Origin: JBBQKI01 sp038326725
GTDB lineage: Bacteria; Bacteroidota; Bacteroidia; Flavobacteriales; Flavobacteriaceae
Length of the DNA stretch: 30,173 bases
Direction of reading: 5' to 3'
NCBI GenBank assembly: GCA_038326725.1
Contig: JBBQKI010000027.1
Location: forward strand, 1-30,173
In this document: one piece after another, positions 1 through 6,468 of the stretch
How the letters are laid out: every line of letters begins with the position of its first letter
How positions within the stretch are numbered: the stretch's first letter is position 1
Made by a program: the position numbers and the translations under genes
The notes under the pieces: generated by a model
Seen by the model: the letters and a program-made list of their open reading frames with translations, nothing else
The model's database searches: none
Told to the model about the DNA's origin: nothing

Positions 1-59
1 TTTTGAAATATAGGAAACCCTATTTCATATTGTTCTTTGTATTTTTGTTCTAAACTCAT
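1..59 (-). CDS. start of an unknown element gene, cut by the window edge
   Basis: An ATG at 59-57 on the minus strand opens a frame without stops to the window edge, reading MSLEQKYKEQYEIGFPIFQ. Only 19 residues are visible, so no family can be named. It lies in the same orientation as the minus-strand operon of the mobile element and would be its next gene, 110 nt after the 83-aa protein. The hairpin-rich gap before it could carry its own promoter. The call rests on orientation, a plausible start and protein-like composition only. Confidence 0.35.
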   Translation of the reverse strand, partial: MSLEQKYKEQYEIGFPIFQ

Positions 60-86
60 CGTGTCTGAATAAAACGGCTTATAACA

Positions 87-161
87 AAGGCTAAAATTAA
101 TAGCCTTATCAAGCCAAGTGGTTAATTGATTAGTTCATTTCTTAGGCTACTAATCTTAGCC
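87..161. repeat. two related short hairpins in the intergenic gap
   Basis: The gap 60-169 holds two hairpins of the same design, GGCTA-N7-TAGCC. The first is at 87-107 (7-bp stem AAGGCTA/TAGCCTT) and the second at 145-161. Each is followed by a copy of TTATCAAG (106-113 and about 167-174), so the unit looks like a direct repeat of about 60 bp. No T-run follows in either direction, which argues against a simple intrinsic terminator. The role is unknown. Confidence 0.4.
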
Positions 162-169
162 AACCGTTA

Positions 170-421
170 TCAAGAAACGTTAGGCTTCTTGCCTCTCTTC
201 AACAACCATTGCAGGATTTCCTTGTAAGCGTGCTCGGCAGCATTAAGGCCATTAATACGCGGGGCTTCTAACTTCTTGAGCATAGCACAAGCTTCATCAT
301 ACTTTTTTTGCCCAAGGGTAATGGTCTGCACAAAAGTTTCTTCTGAATCACCTGCTGCGTATTCTTTTGATACGGTCTTTCCAGTCACGCTGGATTTGGT
401 CATTGTTTTTTGTTTTGCCAT
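170..421 (-). CDS. hypothetical protein, 83 aa (mobile element)
   Basis: I do not recognise a family. The protein is basic and hydrophilic, has no membrane segment or signal peptide, and begins with a Lys/Thr/Ser-rich stretch (residues 1-20). The middle (about 30-75) looks helical, with the pattern QKKYDEACAMLKKLEAPR. The ATG at 421 lies 4 nt after the stop of the 43-aa membrane protein upstream, so the two are probably co-translated. It is the last complete gene of the minus-strand operon in the window. Confidence 0.6.
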   Translation of the reverse strand: MAKQKTMTKSSVTGKTVSKEYAAGDSEETFVQTITLGQKKYDEACAMLKKLEAPRINGLNAAEHAYKEILQWLLKRGKKPNVS

Positions 422-425
422 GATA

Positions 426-557
426 TTAAAAATTTAAAGGGTTAAAATAAAATATGGCGCAGGCAATAACCGCCGCCAGGATAAAGCCAAGGATAAACCC
501 GATGGCCATGCCTTCTCTTTTGTTAATTTGATTCATTTGTTTTATAAGTGGATCCAT
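426..557 (-). CDS. small single-span membrane protein, 43 aa (mobile element)
   Basis: A short frame beginning MDPLIKQMNQINKREGMAIG and ending at a TAA at 428-426. Residues about 17-38 form one clear hydrophobic segment (GMAIGFILGFILAAVIACA), preceded by a hydrophilic head with two basic residues, which suggests an N-in topology. The next gene starts 4 nt downstream. Small membrane proteins at this place in an element may be holin-like, or exclusion or conjugation accessories, but nothing in the sequence chooses among these. The start overlaps the end of a competing frame (523-711) by 35 nt. Confidence 0.55.
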   Translation of the reverse strand: MDPLIKQMNQINKREGMAIGFILGFILAAVIACAIFYFNPLNF

Positions 558-607
558 CGCTAATTCGTTTTAAGTTATGTATTGCTTCTATTAATTCCGG
601 GGTTTTA

Positions 608-757
608 TCATCTCCACTCCGTTTTAGGATTAACTTTTTCCTGTTGGTTTTTTTCGTGGAATTGCTTAGAGTTTCCCCTTGCGCCGCCACTGGACAGGAA
701 ACCCCCCACAATGGGGTGGGTGCCTGTTTTCCAAAATTTATTGTTTGAGTTTTCCAT
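608..757 (-). CDS. hypothetical protein, 49 aa (frame uncertain)
   Basis: An ATG at 757 opens a 49-codon frame (MENSNNKFWKTGTHP... to ...NPKTEWR) ending in TGA at 610-608. It is Gly/Asn/Lys-rich with no recognised domain. A second frame, offset by +1, is open across 523-711 and ends with a more protein-like stretch (DDKTPELIEAIHNLKRISDG). The two frames would join if a single A were removed from a run of seven A at about 649-655. The real product may therefore be a fusion of both, a +1-frameshifted product, or only one of them. It starts 23 nt after the 68-aa membrane protein upstream. Confidence 0.35.
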   Translation of the reverse strand: MENSNNKFWKTGTHPIVGGFLSSGGARGNSKQFHEKNQQEKVNPKTEWR

Positions 758-780
758 GTTTTATTTTTTAAAAGTTAAAT

Positions 781-987
781 TCATTTTCCACGACGCCGCT
801 TCCCTAAAATTTCCAACAAAATGACAAATAGAAAAGACAGTGGCCAAAATATTGCCACAATGGGCATTACTCTTTTGTCCGTTGTGGTAAGGTGGTGGCC
901 ACCGCTAAGCTGCCGGTAAGTTTGGTAAGCCAAAAAAGCATAAAGCAATACGCCAGACGCAATGAAGAGGATGATGTGTGGTTTCAT
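781..987 (-). CDS. small two-span membrane protein, 68 aa (mobile element)
   Basis: The protein has two hydrophobic segments, about residues 3-21 (HIILFIASGVLLYAFLAY) and 42-61 (VMPIVAIFWPLSFLFVILLE), joined by a hydrophilic loop with GGHH and closed by the basic tail GKRRRGK. This gives a hairpin topology with both ends probably cytoplasmic. Its ATG overlaps the TGA of the gene before it in an ATGA junction (987-984), so translation is coupled. Function is unknown; two-span proteins of this size in phage-like elements include holins and superinfection-exclusion factors. Confidence 0.6.
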   Translation of the reverse strand: MKPHIILFIASGVLLYAFLAYQTYRQLSGGHHLTTTDKRVMPIVAIFWPLSFLFVILLEILGKRRRGK

Positions 988-1157
988 AAAAAAAGGTTTT
1001 TGATTCGTGAATTACTTATTTTTCTTAAAAAATTCAGATTAACAGAAACTCCAGCTTCTTCTTCCTGTTTTAGCAAGCGGACCGCCAAATAAACTTCTTT
1101 CTCGTAACGGCAGCCACTCATGATTAATGCTAAGTCTAGGTTGTCGTAGCTTTTCAT
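984..1157 (-). CDS. hypothetical protein, 57 aa (mobile element)
   Basis: I chose the ATG at 1157 (MKSYDNLDLALIMSG...). A longer version from 1220 would overlap the ParB-like gene and adds an Asn/His-rich stretch that does not look like protein. The chosen version is a helical small protein with an acidic/Leu-rich middle (KEVYLAVRLLKQEEEAG) and a basic end. No family is recognised. Its stop overlaps the start of the next gene (ATGA), placing it firmly in the operon. Confidence 0.5.
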   Translation of the reverse strand: MKSYDNLDLALIMSGCRYEKEVYLAVRLLKQEEEAGVSVNLNFLRKISNSRIKNLFL

Positions 1158-1192
1158 GTGGTTAGGGTTATTGTTAGGTGGATGGTCATAGT

Positions 1193-1918
1193 TTAAAATA
1201 TTATGGTTCGTTTTGAACATTTAAAATTATAGACCCGCTCAATATTGAAGATGTAAAGTTTAGGACTGGACTGTTTATCCATTTCGTTTGGAGCTTCCTC
1301 AATTTTCTTCTGCAGTAACTCAAAATCACACAAACCTTTCTGTTGTAATTTTTGAACTGCAATAATTAGATCTCGATCATTCCAAAATTTATATCTGTTG
1401 AATAATTTCTGAGTCAGCTCAATTAGAGCGGCGCTGTCATCATAAAAATTCACCTTAAATTCTCCATCTCTAAAAAAATCCATTCCCCTCTGACTAGAGC
1501 CTATTTTTCCAAACATTAATAAATCAATAGAAGTAGTGAAAATCAACGCGTATGTTATAATAAATTCCTTCAGAGTTTGATAGTCTGCAGAACCAAGACG
1601 CACGTAACAGTCAAGAAAATCTTTACTTCCCCACTTATCGCTTCTGTAATTTATACGGGCAATCTGTTTTAGGTCCAGCGGATCGCATTCCACATAATAG
1701 ATATAGCTTTCCAGTCTTTTTGAAGTTTCAAATCTGTGCTGGCCATCCACTATTTTAAGTTGATCCTTTTCGGGATAAACTATAATTGGACAATAGGGAA
1801 GAAGATTCAAGCCTTTATTGATGTCTTCCATCAATCGCTGGACTTTTTTTTCATTGATAATCCGGTTGCCTAGGATAGTATCAAATTTTTCGTAATCTTT
1901 TGTGGCTTTAATTTCCAT
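1193..1918 (-). CDS. ParB/Srx-type nuclease-fold protein, 241 aa
   Basis: The N-terminal half carries the ParB/sulfiredoxin fold signature: residues about 30-70 include NPYCPIIVYP-like strand residues (LLPYCPIIVYPEKDQL) followed by KIVDGQHRFETSKRL, in which GQHR is the conserved phosphate-binding box of ParB-N domains. The rest (about 90-241) is helical and has no recognised domain. In chromosomal ParB this fold binds CTP and parS. In phage and integrative elements, stand-alone versions are found as partition, nuclease or regulatory proteins. There is no ParA next to it, so classical partitioning is not supported here. It lies 11 nt after the 58-aa gene upstream. Confidence 0.75.
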   Translation of the reverse strand: MEIKATKDYEKFDTILGNRIINEKKVQRLMEDINKGLNLLPYCPIIVYPEKDQLKIVDGQHRFETSKRLESYIYYVECDPLDLKQIARINYRSDKWGSKDFLDCYVRLGSADYQTLKEFIITYALIFTTSIDLLMFGKIGSSQRGMDFFRDGEFKVNFYDDSAALIELTQKLFNRYKFWNDRDLIIAVQKLQQKGLCDFELLQKKIEEAPNEMDKQSSPKLYIFNIERVYNFKCSKRTIIF

Positions 1919-1929
1919 AGTTAAATGTG

Positions 1930-2106
1930 TTAAGGTTTAGTTACTTCAATCAATCTCCAAAGGGAGTAGTCCCGCACTTTATCATACATACGTTCGTCAT
2001 CATCATCGTGCATGATGGCTCGTAAAGCTTGAGCGCTTTTTTTTACTTCTTGCTCGTTGCTTGAGTTGGTAAATATTTTTGATATTTCTAGGCTGGTGTA
2101 CATCAT
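1930..2106 (-). CDS. hypothetical protein, 58 aa (mobile element)
   Basis: I chose the ATG at 2106, which overlaps the TGA of the upstream gene in an ATGA junction. The longer frame from 2154 would overlap that gene by 52 nt. The product (MMYTSLEISKIF...) is helical, with a striking acidic run HDDDDER near residue 35, and has no recognised family. Its position between the 82-aa protein and the ParB-like gene makes it part of the same transcript. Confidence 0.5.
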   Translation of the reverse strand: MMYTSLEISKIFTNSSNEQEVKKSAQALRAIMHDDDDERMYDKVRDYSLWRLIEVTKP

Positions 2107-2351
2107 ACGTCTAAAGATGAAACTGGTACGTAAATCATTTTTCTGCGCAGCCATTCTGCCAATTCACCAGGATCGGTTTCTAGGCTTATTATTTCTGGCC
2201 TATTATCAAACTTTCCGGTAATCATACTTTTCAACCAGAAAGGCTGGCCGCGCTTCAGGGTTCGGCTGTCTATTTTTAAATCCGCTGCTTCTGCAGGACG
2301 AAGCTTTAATATCACTTCGGCAACTTCGGGAAGGGTTTTTTCTGTGTCCAT
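2103..2351 (-). CDS. hypothetical protein, 82 aa (mobile element)
   Basis: The protein (MDTEKTLPEVAEVILKLRP...) is soluble and mixed-charge. It contains LKRGQPFWLKSMITGKF and ends with ELAEWLRRKMIYVPVSSLDV. The layout is compact like small DNA-binding or adaptor proteins, but I recognise no family. It is the first gene after the repeat-rich gap 2352-2577, so that gap probably holds its control region or an origin. Its stop overlaps the next start by 4 nt. Confidence 0.55.
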   Translation of the reverse strand: MDTEKTLPEVAEVILKLRPAEAADLKIDSRTLKRGQPFWLKSMITGKFDNRPEIISLETDPGELAEWLRRKMIYVPVSSLDV

Positions 2352-2396
2352 AAAAAAATATTTGTGCTCTCGCGTTATAGTGAAAATGGGTTTTGT

Positions 2397-2577
2397 GTTT
2401 CAACACATCTACACATTTGATTATCAATACTTTATCTTCCAACATGTGTTGAAACGGTTTGAAACGCAAAACAACTTCAAACCACTTCAAACCGTTTCAA
2501 CACCTTTTCAACACCTTTTTTTATACTTAATTTATTCATTTTTAATAAGTTAGGTAATGTGTTGAAACGTTTGAAAC
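2397..2577. repeat. iteron-like repeat array, candidate replication origin or operator
   Basis: The 226-nt gap after the primase gene is dense with variants of TGTTGAAAC and TTTGAAAC. An 18-bp perfect inverted repeat, GTGTTGAAACGGTTTGAA at 2446-2463 and its complement at 2486-2503, encloses 22 nt. A third copy lacking one G lies at 2559-2577 and touches the primase stop. TTGAA/TTCAA cores recur at 2398, 2449, 2459, 2476, 2486, 2496, 2507, 2562 and 2571, mostly 9-11 nt apart, about one helical turn. Such phased repeats beside a primase-helicase gene are typical of replication origins, or of multi-site operators for the operon starting at 2351. Confidence 0.6.
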
Positions 2578-5500
2578 TCAAAATGGCAATTCCTCACGCT
2601 CCTTATTATTGTTTTCTTCTTCAGGGGTGGCAGGGGACGGGAACAATGAGTTCTCGTGCACCTGAAAATCTACCGCAAACTTGAGCTCGTCTGAAATTGG
2701 AATCTCCTGAAGGTTTACCATATAGGCACTGGTTGCTTTGCTGTCACGCCCGGGCGCAAAGCGAAGTCCGGAAACGGCATCTATCCACGCCTTGTCTTTT
2801 TTCAGGCTATCCATCATCACGCCCTTTGCCGGTGCGCTATCTCTATACTGTACATACCATTGTCTGGAAACACGGTTGTAGCAGCTTGTGAAATTGAAAT
2901 ACAAATGATCGCCCTCCAGCTTAATATCCCTGCCCACTTTAATTTGATCTGCAAGCGTGCCACGCATTGAAGCAAGGAAACAATCCCACCAACGATTTAT
3001 GATACTTGCGGTACTCATCTTGTTCATTTGCAGCTCGATTGTTTTATCGAAATGCTTCATCATTTCTTCGTGACTAAAAGGAAAATGGATTTCCGCCGTA
3101 TTTTGAAACATCTGGAAGAAGGTTCCCAAAACCGAAAGGTTGGTAATCATACGGCTATTTGCCTCTTCGTGGCGCTGTGAAAGCGTTGCTTTAAATTCCC
3201 TGAATTTAACTTTGAAATTATTTTTTACCGCTTCCCTATGCTCCAAGAACACGTCCGTAAAACCTGATATCCCTTTTTTGTTCATATCGGCAAGCTTCTC
3301 GTAATCCTTTATTTCGTCCTCGTCAAAAGTGGTTTTGTCCATAAAATTCCAAATCAATCGCGTAATCAATGCTTCCTGATCTGGTGCATAGTTCCCGGTC
3401 ATAATTACGGATGAAAGAATGGGGATGCTTTCCGTACCTACGTGGCTATCAATATTACCACGCTTGTACCCACGCCTGTCCCAAAGTCCTTTAAGAACAC
3501 CGTCCAGTTTTGGATCGCCGTTTTTATATTCTGAAAGCTGCGAAATGGTATTGCTGAAATGCGCAAACTCCCGTACCTGTGCCTTAATGGTACTCACACC
3601 ACCTTCAAGGTTTATGGCAGTCTGTGGATGGCCAAAGAAGCTCTGGCAACAATCTGCCAATAGATCCTTTCCTGAAGATGCTGGGCCAAAAAGAAACAGC
3701 ATAGGGAAAGAGTTGATCTGCGAAACCACAATATCCTGGAAGGCACTGGCAATGGAAAATAGAATGCCCATCATTCCGTGGCTGCGATGTACCTTTATTA
3801 CTTGCGCTGCATAATTTTGAAAGGTGAGTTTATCCGTAGGTATAGAAACCACCTTCTTTTGAGCTTCGTATTTGTACAGGTTATTACGGTATATCTGGTT
3901 GGCCGACGGCACGTAATACATTACTTCGTCTTTTTCGAAAACGCCATTTCCATCGATTGTAATGGCATCATTTTTTGGAATGGTTACTTTATTGTTCCAG
4001 ACCCAAAAGCCCTCAGGCTGCCATCCTAGTACATCAATCTTACGCCCGGTACCCATTCCGTCAAAGAGAAATGTTTTTAAGAGCTCGTGTTCCTTGCGGC
4101 CACCTTTCCAACGGAAGTTTCCGTGGGCGGTAACAGAATTTTCAAACATTTGTGGCGAGTTCATATCTGCGCTTTGCATATCAAAAATGCGTTCCAAGCC
4201 GTGTATGTTTTTAATACGAACCAGTTTCATAGGAAACTTTTCGTCCTGCATATGCTGAATAATTTCAATGCTGAAATTTGAAACCGAACGGAAGTTATAT
4301 GGAGGACCGTCTGAGCCTTGCATCCAGATCATATTATTGGCCTGAAACATTTCGTACTGCTCTATGGTTTTGCGGAATTTTTCAAGGGGTTCCTTGACAG
4401 ATTTCGGAAGAATGTAGAATTCGTCATTGTCTGCGCGAACTATAATCTCCTTTATTTCGGAATCCTTTAGGTATTTTTTAAGCTGTGCCAGCGGTGTTCC
4501 GCTTTCCTTTTTTAGCCATTCCAAATAAATGGCCTGCATTGCTTCATCTTCAATCTTGCCTATAATCTCGGTGAGTTTCTTTGCTTCCTGCGCAATACCC
4601 ACCGCATCTTTATCTATAAAGGAATGATCCATTAAAAATTTGAAGCCGTCCACCCTGTTAGCGGTGCTTTGTATTTTTTCCAAATCCATTCCATCCATCC
4701 GCACATAATCATCAGGATCTACACCTTCAGGAAGTACCGCAATCTGCACGCGGAAACCATTCTTCATAAAAGTGGGAATGTAGCGAAGCATTGCTTTAAT
4801 ACCCGCAGCATCTTGGTCAAGACAGAACACGATGTGATCTGTAAATTTTTTAAGCAGTTTTATTTGGCGGTCGGCAATGGCAGTTCCGCAGGAAGCAATT
4901 GTATTTTTTATGTTGTGCGTTTGCCAGGCAATCACATCGTTATAACCTTCAACCAACCACGCTTCGCCTTTTTTTACAATAGATTCACGGGCTTCGTGCA
5001 GGCCGTACCAAAAGGTTTCCTTTTTATACAGCTCGCTATCAGAAGAGTTAATCCATTTAGCGTACTTATCATCTTCCCCCAATCTACGGCCAGCCAAACC
5101 AACGGCTAACAGCGAAGAGCCTTTGCGCTCAATAAGCGGATAGATAACGCGATCTACCCATTTGTCATTGGTTTCCGAAACAAGGCCAAGGTCCTGCGCA
5201 TCTTTTAAACGGCCCTGTTCCTTGCATAGATTGAAAATAAAATGATTGCCCGGCGCGTAACCAATTCGGTATTTCTCGGCAATTTCTTTGGTATAGCCGC
5301 GCTTGCCATAAACTTCCAGCTTTGCCGGATGATCTTCCGGAAGTTCTTGAAACTGCTCTTCATATTTACGGATGGTCGCTTCCAGAAGTGGGCGCAGCGC
5401 TTCCCTTTTTTCTTCCTTTTCGTGATAGAATCTAGATTGCATGCTATCTTCATATTCAATTTCGATAGCGTATTTTTTGGCGAGCTGCTCGATGGCCTCA

Positions 5501-5748
5501 GGATAGGTGCATCCTGTTTTTTCCATAATAAAAGAAACTGCGGAGTTGCCACCTTTACCGGAAGAAAAGTCCTTCCAGATACCTTTGGATGGCGAAACCA
5601 TAAAGCTACCGGTTTGTTCATCCGTCCAAGGAGAGAGGCCTTTAAAAGTGGCACCCGATTTTTTAAGCGAAACGTAATCTTTGATTACTTCCACAAGATC
5701 GGAAGCTTCCCAAACTCTTTCTATTGTTTCTTTTTTTATAAAACTCAT
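2578..5748 (-). CDS. primase-helicase of the mobile element, 1056 aa
   Basis: The protein is a DnaG-like primase joined to an ATPase. Residues about 1-100 align with the DnaG zinc-ribbon domain, but all four metal ligands are replaced: S39 and T42 for Cys and His, D60 and S63 for the two later Cys, in LSPWTDEQTGSF and KDFSSGKGG. The primase core follows, with YGKRGYT near 147 and a Toprim domain (about 260-350) bearing VEGYNDV (E267) and CLDQDAAG (D311, D313). The C-terminal half has a Walker A motif, FGPASSGKD, near residue 688, followed by a conserved-looking ATPase region with MTGNYAPD, suggesting a helicase or loader. Single-polypeptide primase-helicases replicate phages and integrative elements. 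The start overlaps a 23-codon frame by 4 nt. Confidence 0.9.
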   Translation of the reverse strand: MSFIKKETIERVWEASDLVEVIKDYVSLKKSGATFKGLSPWTDEQTGSFMVSPSKGIWKDFSSGKGGNSAVSFIMEKTGCTYPEAIEQLAKKYAIEIEYEDSMQSRFYHEKEEKREALRPLLEATIRKYEEQFQELPEDHPAKLEVYGKRGYTKEIAEKYRIGYAPGNHFIFNLCKEQGRLKDAQDLGLVSETNDKWVDRVIYPLIERKGSSLLAVGLAGRRLGEDDKYAKWINSSDSELYKKETFWYGLHEARESIVKKGEAWLVEGYNDVIAWQTHNIKNTIASCGTAIADRQIKLLKKFTDHIVFCLDQDAAGIKAMLRYIPTFMKNGFRVQIAVLPEGVDPDDYVRMDGMDLEKIQSTANRVDGFKFLMDHSFIDKDAVGIAQEAKKLTEIIGKIEDEAMQAIYLEWLKKESGTPLAQLKKYLKDSEIKEIIVRADNDEFYILPKSVKEPLEKFRKTIEQYEMFQANNMIWMQGSDGPPYNFRSVSNFSIEIIQHMQDEKFPMKLVRIKNIHGLERIFDMQSADMNSPQMFENSVTAHGNFRWKGGRKEHELLKTFLFDGMGTGRKIDVLGWQPEGFWVWNNKVTIPKNDAITIDGNGVFEKDEVMYYVPSANQIYRNNLYKYEAQKKVVSIPTDKLTFQNYAAQVIKVHRSHGMMGILFSIASAFQDIVVSQINSFPMLFLFGPASSGKDLLADCCQSFFGHPQTAINLEGGVSTIKAQVREFAHFSNTISQLSEYKNGDPKLDGVLKGLWDRRGYKRGNIDSHVGTESIPILSSVIMTGNYAPDQEALITRLIWNFMDKTTFDEDEIKDYEKLADMNKKGISGFTDVFLEHREAVKNNFKVKFREFKATLSQRHEEANSRMITNLSVLGTFFQMFQNTAEIHFPFSHEEMMKHFDKTIELQMNKMSTASIINRWWDCFLASMRGTLADQIKVGRDIKLEGDHLYFNFTSCYNRVSRQWYVQYRDSAPAKGVMMDSLKKDKAWIDAVSGLRFAPGRDSKATSAYMVNLQEIPISDELKFAVDFQVHENSLFPSPATPEEENNNKEREELPF

Positions 5749-5816
5749 TGGTTTGGGGAATGTTTTCTGTTGTTAATTTTCTCTATGGTTGTTTTGAGAT
5801 TTGTTTGTGGGGTCAT
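5745..5816 (-). CDS. 23-codon reading frame coupling two element genes
   Basis: The frame begins MTPQTNLKTTIEKINNRKH. Its ATG overlaps the stop of the upstream 80-aa gene by one base (TAATG), and its TGA overlaps the primase ATG (ATGA). Being joined on both sides suggests that it is translated, either as a small basic peptide or simply to carry ribosomes into the primase gene. There is no recognised domain. Confidence 0.45.
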   Translation of the reverse strand: MTPQTNLKTTIEKINNRKHSPNQ

Positions 5817-6058
5817 TAATTAAAATAGTTAGGAAAATGATGGACGGCGCTTATTTTAAAACCATATTTTGCGGTATTCTCAATTATAGTTTGATCGAGG
5901 TTTTTCCATTCTTCCAATGAATAAAATCCACTGGTTTTTTGCCTTGAAGCTGCATAAGCTTTATAACTGTTACCATCTGGTATTAATACTTCAACTTTAT
6001 CAATAAAACCATTTTTGTATTTTACTCTTGCTTCTGTGATTTCTATATTATCTGACAT
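5816..6058 (-). CDS. hypothetical protein, 80 aa (mobile element)
   Basis: A soluble protein starting MSDNIEITEARVKYKNGF. The first half reads like beta strands (VKYKNGFIDKVEVLIPDGNSY) and the second half is helical (SLEEWKNLDQTIIENTAKYG). No family is recognised. Its start overlaps the end of the preceding small gene by 11 nt and its stop overlaps the 23-codon frame by 1 nt, so it belongs to the primase transcript. Confidence 0.55.
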   Translation of the reverse strand: MSDNIEITEARVKYKNGFIDKVEVLIPDGNSYKAYAASRQKTSGFYSLEEWKNLDQTIIENTAKYGFKISAVHHFPNYFN

Positions 6059-6230
6059 ACTTATAATTTTTACTGTTCAAAGAATGAGTTTCCTTAATTG
6101 ATGGGATATTAGCAACATAGCCGCCACTCCAGCGTGAGTGATCATACTTCAGCTCATAAGCGACTCCAGCCTCTTTAATTTGTTTTAAATTCGCTTTTTC
6201 TATATTATTCATTGCTCTAGGAAACATCAT
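6048..6230 (-). CDS. hypothetical protein, 60 aa (mobile element)
   Basis: I chose the ATG at 6230 (MMFPRAMNNIEKANL...). The frame stays open to a TTG at 6248, but that start would run into the tRNA-like structure. Another possible start is the Met seven residues in (MNNIEKANLKQIKEAG). The product is a small basic protein with GVAYELKYDHSRWSGGYVANI in the middle. No family is recognised. It overlaps the next gene by 11 nt. Confidence 0.45.
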   Translation of the reverse strand: MMFPRAMNNIEKANLKQIKEAGVAYELKYDHSRWSGGYVANIPSIKETHSLNSKNYKYVR

Positions 6231-6243
6231 AATTTTAGATTTT

Positions 6244-6316
6244 GCCAAACGCTTGGAATCGAACCAAGAACAGGATAAACCTGTTTCCAGAGCAACATCA
6301 CGAAGCTCCCGTTTGT
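6244..6316 (-). ncRNA. tRNA-like cloverleaf inside the element operon
   Basis: On the minus strand a 73-nt segment folds like a tRNA. The acceptor pairs CAAACG (6310-6315) with CGTTTG (6246-6251). A D-like stem pairs GAGC (6305-6308) with GCTC (6290-6293). The anticodon-like stem-loop is AACAG-GTTTATC-CTGTT (6269-6285), and the T arm CTTGG-TTCGATT-CCAAG (6252-6268) matches the T-loop consensus exactly. If it is a tRNA, the loop places UUA at 34-36, which would read UAA. Deviations are serious: no variable loop, an 11-nt D loop without GG, T at position 37 and no encoded CCA. It may be a degenerate tRNA, a tRNA mimic, or chance. Confidence 0.4.
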
Positions 6317-6468
6317 TTAGCCAGGTGGGGTTCCTGTTATTCCCCGGCCAAAGCTTGTCTTGTTATTAACCGTGTTGCAAGCTTCACGTCTTCGGGGGGA
6401 CAAAATACCCAGTTGCACGAGTTGTGCTAAACTGCCCCCTCCTTTTCTCCAGTATTCCCTTTAACTGT
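6317..6468 (-). other. gene-free, GC-rich, hairpin-rich stretch; possible structured RNA
   Basis: No reading frame of note crosses this stretch between the 82-aa gene and the tRNA-like fold. Its base composition is richer in G and C than the surrounding element genes. On the minus strand it offers several short helices: GCAC-AACTC-GTGC (about 6416-6428), GTC...GAC around a C-run near 6388-6401, and GGGG-N11-CCCC (6327-6345). It could be the 5' part of a longer noncoding RNA ending in the tRNA-like domain. I found no match to a known RNA class. Confidence 0.3.

Noticed and set aside
1158..1220. Longer start at 1220 for the 57-aa element gene
   Set aside because: It overlaps the ParB-like gene by 28 nt and adds an Asn/His-rich stretch with no protein character.
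2206..2490. Minus-strand frame overlapping the repeat array and the 82-aa gene
   Set aside because: It crosses the inverted repeats, overlaps a better gene, and its sequence is not protein-like.
2397..2577. The repeats as a simple terminator of the primase gene
   Set aside because: The stems are interrupted and phased over 180 nt, with a third separate copy, and no T-run follows the main inverted repeat in the minus direction.
3419..5823. Several long plus-strand frames opposite the primase-helicase gene (for example 3419-3814, 4669-5109, 5242-5823)
   Set aside because: They lie wholly within a clearly conserved gene on the other strand, have Cys/Phe/Arg-heavy composition typical of antisense frames, and show no domains.
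6231..6248. TTG start at 6248 for the small gene ending at 6048
   Set aside because: It would overlap the acceptor of the tRNA-like fold, and an ATG is available 18 nt later.
6242..6468. tmRNA gene
   Set aside because: The 3' part is tRNA-like, but there is no 5' sequence pairing with the acceptor outside the 73-nt fold, no tmRNA D-loop signature and no convincing tag frame ending in an ALAA-like peptide.
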